Source of the DNA: Variovorax paradoxus
Lineage (GTDB): Bacteria > Pseudomonadota > Gammaproteobacteria > Burkholderiales > Burkholderiaceae_C
NCBI RefSeq assembly: GCF_018614915.1
Contig: NZ_JAGGNU010000077.1
Coordinates: 38,959-102,958, forward strand
Length of the DNA stretch: 64,000 bases
Reading direction: 5' to 3'
Numbering within the stretch: the stretch's first letter is position 1; every line of letters begins with the position of its first letter. The notes below the pieces were generated by a model that was not told the origin of the DNA, did no database searches, and saw only the letters and a list, made by a program, of their open reading frames with translations. A program made the position numbers and the translations under genes. Of this stretch, positions 1-8,857 are shown in pieces.

Positions 1-452
1 GCGGCAACCTCGGATGCGTCGAGGCGATGGCGGCCGGCCCGGCCATCACGCGCATGGCGGTGCAGGCGGCGGAAGCCGGCGAGAGCGCGGCGCTGGCCGA
101 GCGGCTGCGCGCACAGGGCCGGATCGATGCGGTCGACGTCGGCCAGGCCAGCCGTGCCGGCGATGCGGCGGCCAATGCCATCGTGCAGCGCGCGGGCAAC
201 CTGATCGGCCAGATGCTGGCGTCGATCGTGAACTTCTTCAATCCCTCGCACGTGTTCATCGGCGGCGGCATCACGCGCATCGGGCCGCTGTTCCTCGCGG
301 CCGTGCGGCAGAGCGTCTACCAGCGCTCGCTGGCGCTTTCGACGCGGCACCTCGAGATCCAGTACACGCCGCTCGGCGCACAGGCCGGGCTCGTCGGTGC
401 GGGGGTGCTGGCCATGCACGAGACGCTCAAGGTTCGGGGGGTGGCGCCATGA
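1..452 (+). CDS. ROK family protein, C-terminal part (5' end outside window)
   Basis: The reading frame is open from the first bases and begins inside the family's Cys/Gly motif (GNLGCVEAMAAGPAI), typical of the ROK zinc-binding loop (CGxxGCxE). It ends with the usual FNPSHVFIGGG and GAQAGLVGAG segments. ROK proteins are either sugar kinases or NagC/XylR-type repressors. The N-terminal region that would show an HTH or the phosphate-binding loop is missing, so the two cannot be separated. The stop overlaps the start of the next gene (ATGA), so it is translationally coupled to a sugar ABC transporter and probably senses or phosphorylates the same sugar. Confidence 0.85.
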   Translation, partial: GNLGCVEAMAAGPAITRMAVQAAEAGESAALAERLRAQGRIDAVDVGQASRAGDAAANAIVQRAGNLIGQMLASIVNFFNPSHVFIGGGITRIGPLFLAAVRQSVYQRSLALSTRHLEIQYTPLGAQAGLVGAGVLAMHETLKVRGVAP

Positions 453-1954
453 CGCAGCAAGCCAAGCGCAGCGTCGCCGTCGACTTCGACCAGGTGGTGA
501 AGGCCTTCGGCCCGGTGCAGGTGTTGCACGGCGTCAGCTTCTCGATCGAGCCGGGCAGGGTCTACGGCCTGCTCGGCGAGAACGGCGCCGGCAAGTCGAC
601 GCTGATGAAGATCCTGGCCGGCTACGAGGCCATCACGGGCGGCGTGGTGCGCGTCAATGGCGAGCCGCAGCACTTCGGCAGTTCGCGCGACGCTGAAGCG
701 CTCGGCATCGTGCTGATCCACCAGGAATTCAATCTGGCCGAAGACCTGAGCGTGGCGCAGAACATCTTCCTCGGCCATGAGAAGAAAAAGGGCTGGCTGC
801 TCGACGACGCCGCGATGGAGCGCGACGCAGCCGCCGCGCTCGCCCAGGTGGGCCTCCAGATCGACCCGCGGACCAAGGTGCGCCGCCTGATCGTGGCCGA
901 AAAGCAGCTGGTGGAAATCGCCAAGGCGGTCTCGCGCCATGCGCGCCTGCTGATCATGGACGAGCCGACCGCCACGCTCACGCCCGGCGAAACCGAGCGC
1001 CTGTTCAAGTTGATCGCGCAGCTGCGCGCCGACGGCGTGACCATCGTCTACATCTCGCACAAGCTCGACGAGGTGGAGCGCGTGACCGACGAGGTGATCG
1101 TGATGCGCGACGGCCGCTTCGTGACGCGCGCGCCGACCTCCGAGCTCACGCGCCACCAGATGGCCAACCTGATGGTGGGCCGCGAACTCGCCGACCTCTA
1201 CCCGCCGCGCGACGCCGTGGTCAGGAGTGCGGCGCCCGCGATGCAGGTGCGCAACTTCAGCGTGCCCGGCTGGGCCGACAACGCAAGCTTCGAGGTCCGC
1301 CCCGGCGAGATCCTCGGCTTCGCCGGCCTGGTCGGCGCCGGCCGCACCGAGCTCTTCGAAGGTCTGCTCGGCCTGCGGCCCTCGAGCGGCGTGGTCGAGC
1401 TCCAGGGCCGCCCGGTGCAGCTGCGCAATCCACGCGCGGCCGCGAAGCACGGCTTCACCTACCTGAGCGAAGACCGCAAGGGCAAGGGCCTGCACGTGCA
1501 CCTCGGCCTGCGCCAGAACCTCACGCTGATGGCGCTCGAACGCTACGCCACGCCGTGGCTGCATCCCGAGGCCGAACGCGGCGCGCTGGCCGCAGCCGTC
1601 AAGGACTACGGCATCCGCACCGGCGACCTCGACGCACGCGCCTCGTCGCTCTCGGGCGGCAACCAGCAGAAGCTCGCGCTCGCCAAGGTGCTGCAGCCGC
1701 AACCCAAGGTGGTGGTGCTCGACGAGCCGACGCGCGGCGTCGACGTCGGCGCCAAGCGCGACATCTATTTCCTGATCCAGAAGCTTGCCCGCGAAGGGCT
1801 GGCCGTGATCGTCGTCTCGTCGGAGCTGATGGAGCTCATCGGCCTGTGCCACCGCGTCGCGGTGATGCGTGCCGGCCGGCTCGTGACCACGCTCGACGCC
1901 GACCAACTGACCGAAGAGGAGCTCATCGCTCATGCCACCGGAACCGCGCACTAA
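449..1954 (+). CDS. Sugar ABC transporter ATP-binding protein (RbsA/XylG type)
   Basis: This 501-residue cytoplasmic protein has two fused nucleotide-binding domains, as in ribose/xylose/galactose importers. The first carries a Walker A (GENGAGKST) and Walker B followed by DEPTATLTPGE. The second has a short degenerate P-loop region (GLVGAGRTE), the signature LSGGNQQK and DEPTRGVDVG, which is the usual asymmetry of this family. It would power import through the permease encoded next. The ATG lies in an ATGA overlap with the ROK gene, which fixes the start. Substrate cannot be told from sequence; a pentose, hexose or polyol is likely from the family and the neighbouring dehydrogenase. Confidence 0.95.
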   Translation: MTQQAKRSVAVDFDQVVKAFGPVQVLHGVSFSIEPGRVYGLLGENGAGKSTLMKILAGYEAITGGVVRVNGEPQHFGSSRDAEALGIVLIHQEFNLAEDLSVAQNIFLGHEKKKGWLLDDAAMERDAAAALAQVGLQIDPRTKVRRLIVAEKQLVEIAKAVSRHARLLIMDEPTATLTPGETERLFKLIAQLRADGVTIVYISHKLDEVERVTDEVIVMRDGRFVTRAPTSELTRHQMANLMVGRELADLYPPRDAVVRSAAPAMQVRNFSVPGWADNASFEVRPGEILGFAGLVGAGRTELFEGLLGLRPSSGVVELQGRPVQLRNPRAAAKHGFTYLSEDRKGKGLHVHLGLRQNLTLMALERYATPWLHPEAERGALAAAVKDYGIRTGDLDARASSLSGGNQQKLALAKVLQPQPKVVVLDEPTRGVDVGAKRDIYFLIQKLAREGLAVIVVSSELMELIGLCHRVAVMRAGRLVTTLDADQLTEEELIAHATGTAH

Positions 1955-1992
1955 TCCCACCCCCGTTGCTTGCTCACTTCGTGTAGCCGCCT

Positions 1993-2056
1993 CCCCCCTC
2001 AAGGGGGCGACACCAGCAGCCCGGCGAAGCCGGTTCCGCGGTGTCCCCCGAACGGG
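1993..2056 (+). repeat. Dispersed intergenic repeat, copy A
   Basis: A GC-rich segment of about 64 bp lies between the ATPase and permease genes. It starts with a small C/G hairpin (CCCCTCAAGGGGG) and contains CCCGGCGAAGCCGG, itself a hairpin. A closely similar copy lies in reverse orientation at 13708-13771. It looks like an intergenic palindromic repeat of the kind common in Variovorax-type genomes. An in-frame start at 2041 inside it is probably not used. Confidence 0.7.
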
Positions 2057-2088
2057 CGTCGCTTCGCTTGCCGACTGAGCGTCCAACC

Positions 2089-3099
2089 ATGTCTTCCACA
2101 CCTGAATCCACCGCCGCCGCGCATCGGCCCGAAAGCAGGCCGCGCTGGACCGAGCACCTGCACGGCCTCGGCCCGGTCATCGGCCTGGTGCTGCTGTGCA
2201 TCGCCGGCACGCTGCTCAACGGCGACTTCGCCACCGTCGACAACGCGATGAACGTGCTCACGCGCACGGCCTTCATCGGCATCATCGCGGTCGGCATGTG
2301 CTTCGTGATCATCTCGGGCGGCATCGATCTCTCGGTCGGCTCGATGGCGGCGCTGATCGCAGGCTGCGTGATCATGTTCATCAACGCCATGGGCCCGGCG
2401 CTCGGCTCGCCGCTCATGGCGGTGATGCTGGGCGCCGTGCTTGCGGTCGTGCTGGGCGCGGCCTTCGGGCTGGCGCACGGCCTCCTCATCACCAAGGGGC
2501 GCATCGAGCCCTTCATCGTGACGCTGGGCACGCTCGGCATCTTCCGCGCCTACCTGACCTACTTCGCCGATGGCGGCGCGCTCACGCTCGACAACGAGCT
2601 CTCCGACCTGTACGCGCCGGTCTACTACGCGAGCCTGCTGGGCATCCCGGTACCGGTGTGGGTGTTCCTGGTCGTCGCCGTCATCGGCGGCCTGATCCTC
2701 AACCGCACCGCCTACGGCCGCTACGTGCAGGCCATCGGCTCCAACGAGCAGGTCGCGCGCTACGCGGCGGTCGGCGTCGACGGCGTGAAGATCCTGACCT
2801 ACGTGCTGCTCGGCGTCTGCGTCGGCATCGCGACGCTGCTCTACGTGCCGCGGCTCGGCTCGGCCTCGCCGACCACCGGCATCTTGTGGGAGCTCGAAGC
2901 CATCGCCGCGGTCATCGTCGGCGGCACCGCGCTCAAGGGCGGCGCGGGCAGCATCACCGGCACCGTGATCGGCGCCATCCTGCTCTCGGTCATCAGCAAC
3001 ATCCTGAACCTCACCAGCATCATCAGCGTGTACCTCAACGCAGCAGTGCAGGGCATCGTGATCATCGTCGTCGCGTTCCTTCAGCGCGGGCGCAGGTAA
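2089..3099 (+). CDS. Sugar ABC transporter permease (RbsC/XylH family)
   Basis: This 336-residue inner-membrane protein has many hydrophobic helices and the family hallmark GMCFVIISGGIDLSVGS near residues 75-95. It also has the cytoplasmic coupling loop region (GRYVQAIGSNEQVARYAAVGV) and a C-terminal AVIVGGTALKGG segment. It forms the channel for the adjacent ATPase. The ATG at 2089 is preferred over an in-frame GTG at 2041, which lies within an intergenic repeat. A gap of about 130 bp holding that repeat separates it from the ATPase gene, but the order ATPase, permease, binding protein supports one operon. Confidence 0.93.
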   Translation: MSSTPESTAAAHRPESRPRWTEHLHGLGPVIGLVLLCIAGTLLNGDFATVDNAMNVLTRTAFIGIIAVGMCFVIISGGIDLSVGSMAALIAGCVIMFINAMGPALGSPLMAVMLGAVLAVVLGAAFGLAHGLLITKGRIEPFIVTLGTLGIFRAYLTYFADGGALTLDNELSDLYAPVYYASLLGIPVPVWVFLVVAVIGGLILNRTAYGRYVQAIGSNEQVARYAAVGVDGVKILTYVLLGVCVGIATLLYVPRLGSASPTTGILWELEAIAAVIVGGTALKGGAGSITGTVIGAILLSVISNILNLTSIISVYLNAAVQGIVIIVVAFLQRGRR

Positions 3100-3236
3100 T
3101 GGCCCCCCAGCTTTTCACTCGCTGCGCTCGTGCAACTCCACCCCCCGAGGGGGAGGCGCGGCCGCCTTGGCGGCCCGGCGGCGGCCGCCCGCTCGACTTC
3201 TCGTTCGACTGTTTTTCAACCACGGAGACAACAAGC

Positions 3237-4199
3237 ATGAATCTCATCACCCGACGCATCGCACTCACCGCCATCGCCGCCGCAAGCTTCGCGGCTTTCC
3301 CGGCCCTGGCTGCCGAAAAGGTCAACCTCGGCGTTTCGATTCCCGCCGCCACGCACAGCTTCATGGGCGGCATCAACTACTGGGCCAACCAGGCGAAGAA
3401 GGATCTCGAAAAGGAGCACAAGGACCTCAAGATCACCATCAAGACCGCGGCCAATGCGCCCGAGCAGGCCAACCAGCTGCAGGACCTGTCGACCGTGACC
3501 AAGATCAACGCACTGGTGATCTTCCCCTTCGAATCGGCCGCGCTCACCAAGCCGGTGGCCCAGGTCAAGGCCAAGGGCACCTACGTCACCGTGGTCGATC
3601 GCGGCCTCACCGACACCAGCGCGCAGGATGCGTACGTGGCCGGCGACAACACCGCCTTCGGCAAGATCCCGGCCGAGTACATCGCCAAGAAGCTGAACGG
3701 CAAGGGCAACGTGGTCGCGCTGCGCGGCATCGCCACCACGCTGGACAACGAGCGCATGGACGCCTTCAACGGCGTGCTCAAGAACTACCCCGACATCAAG
3801 CTGCTCGACGCCAAGTACGCCAACTGGAACCGCGACGACGCCTTCAAGGTCACGCAGGACTACCTCACGCGCTTCAAGAACATCGACGCCATCTGGGCCG
3901 CCGACGACGACATGGCAGTGGGTGTGCTCAAGGCCATCGAGCAGGCCAAGCGCGACGACATCAAGATCATCTTCGGCGGTGCCGGCGCCAAGGGCATGGT
4001 CAAGACCATCATCGACGGCAAGGACAAGCGCATCGACGCCGACGTCAGCTACTCGCCCAAGTTCATCTACGACGCGATCAAGCTCACGGCCGAGGCGCGC
4101 CTGAAGGGCGAGAAGCTGCCGGCGACGACGATCATCCCCTCGGTGCTGATCACCAAGGAAAACGCGAAAGACTTCTACCACCCCAATTCCCCGTTCTGA
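3237..4199 (+). CDS. Sugar ABC transporter substrate-binding protein (periplasmic, RbsB type)
   Basis: This 320-residue protein starts with a clear signal peptide (basic MNLITRRI, hydrophobic stretch, cleavage around ALA-AEK). The mature part begins KVNLGVSIPAATHSFMGG and continues with the periplasmic-binding-protein type 1 fold typical of ribose- or galactose-binding proteins (IWAADDDMAVGVLKAIEQ). It would capture the sugar and deliver it to the permease. A purine-rich ribosome-binding site (GGAGAC) lies about 10 bases upstream. It is the third transporter component of the operon. Confidence 0.93.
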   Translation: MNLITRRIALTAIAAASFAAFPALAAEKVNLGVSIPAATHSFMGGINYWANQAKKDLEKEHKDLKITIKTAANAPEQANQLQDLSTVTKINALVIFPFESAALTKPVAQVKAKGTYVTVVDRGLTDTSAQDAYVAGDNTAFGKIPAEYIAKKLNGKGNVVALRGIATTLDNERMDAFNGVLKNYPDIKLLDAKYANWNRDDAFKVTQDYLTRFKNIDAIWAADDDMAVGVLKAIEQAKRDDIKIIFGGAGAKGMVKTIIDGKDKRIDADVSYSPKFIYDAIKLTAEARLKGEKLPATTIIPSVLITKENAKDFYHPNSPF

Positions 4200-4204
4200 G
4201 GCCG

Positions 4205-5368
4205 ATGACCGACACCTCCCCGCGCAAGCTGCGCTACGCCATGGTCGGCGGCGGGCGCGACGCCTTCATCGGCGCCGTGCACCGCAAGGCGATCGCGCTC
4301 GACGGCCAAGCCGAGCTGGTGGCCGGTGCGCTGTCGTCGAGTGCGGAAAAGGCACGCGCCTCGGGGCGCGACCTGTTCCTTGCCGACGAGCGCAACCACG
4401 GCGACTGGCAAGCCCTGCTCGCCGACGAACTGAAGCGGCCGGCCGACGAGCGCATCGACTTCGTCTCCATCGTCACACCGAATCACCTGCACTTCCCGGT
4501 GGCCCGGGCTTTCGTGGAGGCGGGCTTCCACGTGGTGTGCGACAAGCCGCTGGTGCACACCCGCGAGCAGGCCGATGCCTTGGTCGCGGCGGTCGCACGG
4601 CAGGGCACCGTGTTCGCGGTCACCTACAACTACACCGGCTACCCGATGGTGCGGGAGGCGCGCGAGCTGGTGCGTTCGGGCCGCCTCGGCGAGATCCGCA
4701 AGGTGGTCGTCGAATACAACCAGGGCTGGCTCGCGACCCAGTTGGAAAGCGAAGGCAACAAGCAGGCCGCGTGGCGCAGCGACCCGGCCATGAGCGGCGC
4801 GGCCGGCGCCATCGGCGACATCGGCTCGCATGCCGAGAACCTGGTCGCGAGCGTGACCGGCCTCGAGATCGAGAGCCTTTGCGCCGACTTGAGCGCGCTG
4901 GTGCCGGGTCGTGCGCTCGACGATGACGGCAGCCTGCTGTTGCGCTTCAAGGGCGGCGCGCGCGGCGTGCTGATCGCCTCCCAGATCAACACCGGGCTGG
5001 AGAACGACCTGCGCCTGCGCGTCTCCGGCACGCTGGGCACACTGGTGTGGCGGCAGGAGCAGCCCAGCGAGCTGCTGCATCTGCCGCAGGACGGACCCCG
5101 GCGCATTCTCACTCGCGGATCGCCCTGGCTCGGCGAGGCGGCGAAGCGCGTGAGCCGGCTGCCGAGCGGCCATCCCGAAGGTTTCATCGAAGCCTTCGCG
5201 AACCTGTATGCCGGCGTCATGGCCGATATCCGCGCGCGGCTCGCGGGCGTTGCGGCGGACCCGCTGGATGCCGATTACCCGCGCGTGGAAGATGGCGCGC
5301 GCGGCGTGCGCTTTATCGAGCGCACGGTGGCCTCGGCGCAGAGCGAGGCCAAGTGGACGGCCTGGTGA
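4205..5368 (+). CDS. Gfo/Idh/MocA family oxidoreductase
   Basis: This 387-residue protein has an N-terminal Rossmann region (YAMVGGGRDAFIGAVHRKA) and the conserved catalytic segment VCDKPLVHTREQADALV, where the lysine of the E/D-K-P motif is present. This matches NAD(P)-dependent dehydrogenases acting on sugars, inositols or their derivatives. It starts five bases after the binding-protein stop, so it belongs to the transport operon and probably performs the first oxidation of the imported compound. Substrate and cofactor cannot be assigned. Confidence 0.92.
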   Translation: MTDTSPRKLRYAMVGGGRDAFIGAVHRKAIALDGQAELVAGALSSSAEKARASGRDLFLADERNHGDWQALLADELKRPADERIDFVSIVTPNHLHFPVARAFVEAGFHVVCDKPLVHTREQADALVAAVARQGTVFAVTYNYTGYPMVREARELVRSGRLGEIRKVVVEYNQGWLATQLESEGNKQAAWRSDPAMSGAAGAIGDIGSHAENLVASVTGLEIESLCADLSALVPGRALDDDGSLLLRFKGGARGVLIASQINTGLENDLRLRVSGTLGTLVWRQEQPSELLHLPQDGPRRILTRGSPWLGEAAKRVSRLPSGHPEGFIEAFANLYAGVMADIRARLAGVAADPLDADYPRVEDGARGVRFIERTVASAQSEAKWTAW

Positions 5369-5399
5369 GCTGAGCCGCGTCGGACTTCCCGGCTGTCGC

Positions 5400-5701
5400 T
5401 CACGCGGCTTCGTTCAAGAGCTCGAAGCGGGGCGCCGACCGCTGCAGCCGAGCCTGCGACGGCACCGTCCATCCTGCGGCCCGCATCGACTCGGCGAGGG
5501 CGGCCACCAGGTTCGCGATGTCCGTCGCGGCGGTCGCGTGCATGGCCTCGGCCACCACCAGCGCGCCCGTGGTCTGCTCGCGCACGCAGGACAGTGCGCT
5601 TTGGCGATGGCACCGGCGCCTGGCATGGGCGTGGCCGGCGGCATCGGAAAAATCACTTCGCCGGCATCCGGCTGCTCCCGAATGTCTGCCCCGCAGGGCA
5701 A
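5400..5701 (-). pseudogene. Remnant of a B3/B4 tRNA-binding-domain protein, frameshifted
   Basis: The minus strand encodes the C-terminal part of a protein resembling B3/4-domain proteins (related to the phenylalanyl-tRNA synthetase beta subunit editing domain): PDAGEVIF, then DAAGHAHARR, RQSALSCVREQTTGALVVAEA and a terminal FELLNEAA. The first part is in one frame and the rest in another. The switch falls at a run of five T on the minus strand (5648-5652), where one extra T would restore a continuous frame. The 5' end is missing because nadE begins here. It is therefore a truncated, frameshifted relic. The family call rests on remembered motifs. Confidence 0.5.
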
Positions 5702-5748
5702 TGGCTAGCGCCCCTGATGTTCGCCGGCGCAAGCGTCACAATCCGGCC

Positions 5749-7827
5749 ATGACCGAGCACGAGTTCTTCAATCCCTACACCCACGGCTTCGCGCGCCTCG
5801 CGGTGGCGGTGCCGCGCAACCGCGTGGCCGATCCGGTGTTCAACGCCGCCGAGACCATCCGCATGTACCGCGAGACCGCGGCCGACGGCGCGCTGCTGGT
5901 CGCCTTCCCCGAGCTGGGACTCTCGGCCTACACCTGCGACGACCTGTTCCACCAGGCGGCCCTGCTCGACGCCTGCGAGCGCGCGCTGCTGGACGTGGCT
6001 GCCGCATCGCGCGACATCGCCGCCGTTGCCGTGGTTGGGCTGCCGCTGCGCGTGGACCACCGCCTCTTCAACTGCGCGGCCGTGGTCGCCGGCGGCCGCG
6101 TGCTGGGCGTGCTGCCGAAGACCTACCTGCCGAACTACGGCGAGTTCTACGAAGGCCGGCAGTTCAACGGCGCCGACAGCGCGCTCTCGACCGAGATCAT
6201 GCTGGGCGGCGAGCGCGTGCCCTTCGGCACCGAGCTGTTGTTTCAGTCGAAGCAGATGCCGCTCTTCAAGCTGCACGTGGAGATTTGCGAGGACGTGTGG
6301 GTGCCCATTCCGCCGTCGAGCTATGCCGCGCTGGCCGGCGCGACCGTGCTGGTCAACCTGTCGGCGTCCAACATCACGATCGGCAAGTCGGACTACCGGC
6401 ACCGGCTGGTGAGCCTGCAGTCGGCACGTTGCCTCGCGGCCTACCTCTATTCGTCGGCAGGCATCGGCGAGTCGACTACCGACCTGGCCTGGGACGGGCA
6501 GGCGCTGATCTGCGAGAGCGGCGACATGCTGGCCGAGAGCGAGCGCTTCAGCAACCGCTCGCACTTCATCGCGGCCGACGTCGACCTCGAGCGCCTGTCG
6601 CGCGAGCGCATGCGGCAGAACAGCTTCGGCACTTCGGTCCAGAAGCACAGGAGTGCGCTGGCGAGCTGGCGCACCGTCGCGTTCGACCTGGCGCCGCCGC
6701 GGCAGGTGCCGCGCGGCCTGCTGCGCTCGGTCGAGCGCTTCCCCTATGTGCCCGCCGATCCGGCCCGGCGCGACGAGCGCTGCGGCGAGGTCTTCAACAT
6801 CCAGGTGCAGTCGCTGGTGCAGCGGCTGGAGGCGAGCCGCATCGACAAGCTCGTGATCGGCGTCTCGGGCGGGCTCGACTCCACCCATGCCTTGCTCGTG
6901 TGCGCGCAGGCCATGGACCGGCTCGGCCTGCCGCGTGCCAACATCCTCGGCTTCACCATGCCCGGCTTCGCGACCAGCGGGCGCACGCTGGACCAGGCGC
7001 ACCGGCTGATGACCAGCATCGGCTGCACCGCACGCGAGGTCGACATCCGCCCGAGCTGCCGCCAGATGCTGGAAGACATCGGTCACCCCTTCCACCAGGG
7101 CGTTCCGCAGTACGACATCACCTTCGAGAACGTGCAGGCCGGCGAGCGCACCAGCCACCTGTTCCGCCTGGCCAACCATCACAACGGCATCGTCGTCGGC
7201 ACGGGCGACCTGAGCGAACTGGCGCTCGGTTGGTGCACCTACGGCGTCGGCGACCACATGTCGCACTACAACGTGAACGCGAGCGTGCCCAAGACGCTGA
7301 TCAAGCACCTGGTGCGCTGGGTGGCCGCGACTCGGGTGCTGGGCGAGGAGGGCAGCGCCGTGCTGCGCGAGATCCTCGAGACCGAGGTCAGCCCCGAGCT
7401 GATCCCGAGCGATGCCCAGAAGGGCGCAGAGGCGTCGACGCAGCCCGGCCAGCGCACCGAAGACGTGATCGGTCCCTACGAGCTGCAGGACTTCCACCTC
7501 TATTACACGCTGCGCTACGGCTTCAGGCCCAGCAAGGTCGCCTTCCTCGCGCATGCGGCCTGGGGCGACCGCACGCGCGGGCGCTGGCCCGAGGACGAGC
7601 TGCAACCGGCGCGCAACGAATATTCGCTGGCCGACATCAAGCGCCACCTCGGCACCTTCCTCTACCGCTTCTTCAAGATCAGCCAGTTCAAGCGCTCCTG
7701 CGTGCCGAATGCGCCCAAGGTCGGCTCCGGCGGCTCGCTGTCGCCGCGCGGCGATTGGCGCGCGCCCAGCGATTCGGAAGCGGAGGTGTGGCTGGAGGAG
7801 CTCAAGCGGGTGCCGGACGGCGGTTGA
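5749..7827 (+). CDS. nadE: Glutamine-dependent NAD(+) synthetase
   Basis: This 692-residue bifunctional cytoplasmic enzyme makes NAD from nicotinate adenine dinucleotide, using ammonia channelled from glutamine. The N-terminal half is a nitrilase-type glutaminase with its catalytic triad visible: E55 (FPELGL), K124 (LPKTYLPNYGEF) and C180 (EICEDVW). The C-terminal half is the ATP-pyrophosphatase domain with the P-loop SGGLDS at 373-378, and GTGDLSELALGW follows later. Length fits the long glutamine-using form. It is an isolated essential gene with no operon partner. The ATG at 5749 gives the expected N-terminus; longer in-frame starts run into the adjacent pseudogene. Confidence 0.97.
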   Translation: MTEHEFFNPYTHGFARLAVAVPRNRVADPVFNAAETIRMYRETAADGALLVAFPELGLSAYTCDDLFHQAALLDACERALLDVAAASRDIAAVAVVGLPLRVDHRLFNCAAVVAGGRVLGVLPKTYLPNYGEFYEGRQFNGADSALSTEIMLGGERVPFGTELLFQSKQMPLFKLHVEICEDVWVPIPPSSYAALAGATVLVNLSASNITIGKSDYRHRLVSLQSARCLAAYLYSSAGIGESTTDLAWDGQALICESGDMLAESERFSNRSHFIAADVDLERLSRERMRQNSFGTSVQKHRSALASWRTVAFDLAPPRQVPRGLLRSVERFPYVPADPARRDERCGEVFNIQVQSLVQRLEASRIDKLVIGVSGGLDSTHALLVCAQAMDRLGLPRANILGFTMPGFATSGRTLDQAHRLMTSIGCTAREVDIRPSCRQMLEDIGHPFHQGVPQYDITFENVQAGERTSHLFRLANHHNGIVVGTGDLSELALGWCTYGVGDHMSHYNVNASVPKTLIKHLVRWVAATRVLGEEGSAVLREILETEVSPELIPSDAQKGAEASTQPGQRTEDVIGPYELQDFHLYYTLRYGFRPSKVAFLAHAAWGDRTRGRWPEDELQPARNEYSLADIKRHLGTFLYRFFKISQFKRSCVPNAPKVGSGGSLSPRGDWRAPSDSEAEVWLEELKRVPDGG

Positions 7828-7836
7828 TGGCGGCCG

Positions 7837-8055
7837 TCAATGCGACGCGACGGAGCGCCGCCCGGCGCCGGCTTGACGGCTGCCCCTGAGATGCCATTCG
7901 ATGTCCGAGGCGCGACTGCCGACCGCCCGCACCGCCTCGCGCAGGCGGTCGTGCGTGACGTCCAGTTTTCGGGACCATTTGTCGAGTTCGCGGGCGGTGC
8001 TGATGTCGATGCGGTCGGAGTGAATGCTGCCGCCCGTGCTGGCTGCTTGTTTCAT
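7837..8055 (-). CDS. DUF3606 family small protein
   Basis: A predicted 72-residue protein whose core, DRIDISTARELDKWSRKL followed by LREAVRAVGSRASDIEWHL, matches the DUF3606 pattern (D-R-I-x, aromatic/Trp, then AV..VG....V..L). The function of this family is unknown; members are small soluble proteins common in Burkholderiales. The ATG at 8055 is chosen because AGGAG lies just upstream, although the frame stays open for another 30 codons. It converges with nadE, ten bases away. Confidence 0.75.
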   Translation of the reverse strand: MKQAASTGGSIHSDRIDISTARELDKWSRKLDVTHDRLREAVRAVGSRASDIEWHLRGSRQAGAGRRSVASH

Positions 8056-8255
8056 TGCGTTGGCTCCTGTCAGTGCTCGCACCGTAGGAGGTGCGTCGTC
8101 CGCTGCTTGTAGGAAATCAGGCCACGGGGTTGCCCGCCACGTCAACTTCGCGAATGGCCGGGGCCCACCGGCCGATCGCTCTATGTCGCCGGTCCGGCGC
8201 CTGGGTTAGAAAGCGGCTGGCTTTCATTTCCAATCCGTCTTTGCTGGAGTACACG

Positions 8256-8780
8256 ATGAGGATTCATGCCCCCCGCCCCGCGATCGCCGCTGCTGCCTGC
8301 TTCCTTCTCGCCAGCGCGGCGAGCGCGCTCGACTATCCGCCGCGCAAGCCGGGCCTGTGGGAAATGTCGATCCAGGCGGACGACGGGGCGTCCAAGACGC
8401 CCGCGATGCAGACCCAGCAATGCATCGATGCCGCCACTGACAAGGCGCTGCGCGACATGGGCAGCAGCACGGGCCAGCAAGCCTGTTCGAAGCAGGACAT
8501 GCGCACCGAAGGCGGCAGGATCGTGGTCGACTCGGTGTGCAAGATCGGCGCCACCACCGTCACCACGCATTCGGTGGTCTCGGGCGACATGGGCAACGGC
8601 TATCGCATGGAAAGCCGCTCCAGCTACAACCCGCCGCTCGCGGGCCGCAAGGAGGGCACGGCGGTCATCGAGGCCAAGTGGGTCGGCCCCTGCAAGGCGG
8701 GCCAGAAGCCGGGCGACATGATGATGCCGAACGGCATGAAGATGAACGTGCTGGACATGATGGGCGGGAAGAAGAAGTAG
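8256..8780 (+). CDS. DUF3617 domain-containing exported protein
   Basis: This 174-residue protein has a cleavable signal peptide (AAAACFLLASAASALDYPP) and the pattern PGLWEMSIQ followed by a CIDAATDKAL segment and paired cysteines (ACSKQDM, VCKIGA, GPCKAG). This fits DUF3617 proteins, which are periplasmic and of unknown role. The C-terminus is methionine and lysine rich (MMMPNGMKMNVLDMMGGKKK), which is unusual and might bind metal, but that is only a guess. A GGAG lies upstream of the ATG. It appears monocistronic. Confidence 0.8.
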   Translation: MRIHAPRPAIAAAACFLLASAASALDYPPRKPGLWEMSIQADDGASKTPAMQTQQCIDAATDKALRDMGSSTGQQACSKQDMRTEGGRIVVDSVCKIGATTVTTHSVVSGDMGNGYRMESRSSYNPPLAGRKEGTAVIEAKWVGPCKAGQKPGDMMMPNGMKMNVLDMMGGKKK

Positions 8781-8857
8781 CAAGTAGGCTGGCGCCGACA
8801 GCGCTTCGCGTCCGGCCCGCTGCGCGAAAGGCAGGGCATCGGCCTAGGATCGCCGCC

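Noticed and set aside
317..2101. 594-codon minus-strand open frame opposite the sugar ABC ATPase
   Set aside because: It is antisense to a clear ABC ATPase and has low-complexity His/Ala/Arg-rich text without motifs; long mirror frames are normal at this GC content.
5653..7647. 664-codon minus-strand frame opposite nadE
   Set aside because: Antisense to NAD synthetase with all catalytic motifs on the plus strand; no recognisable domain in the mirror frame.
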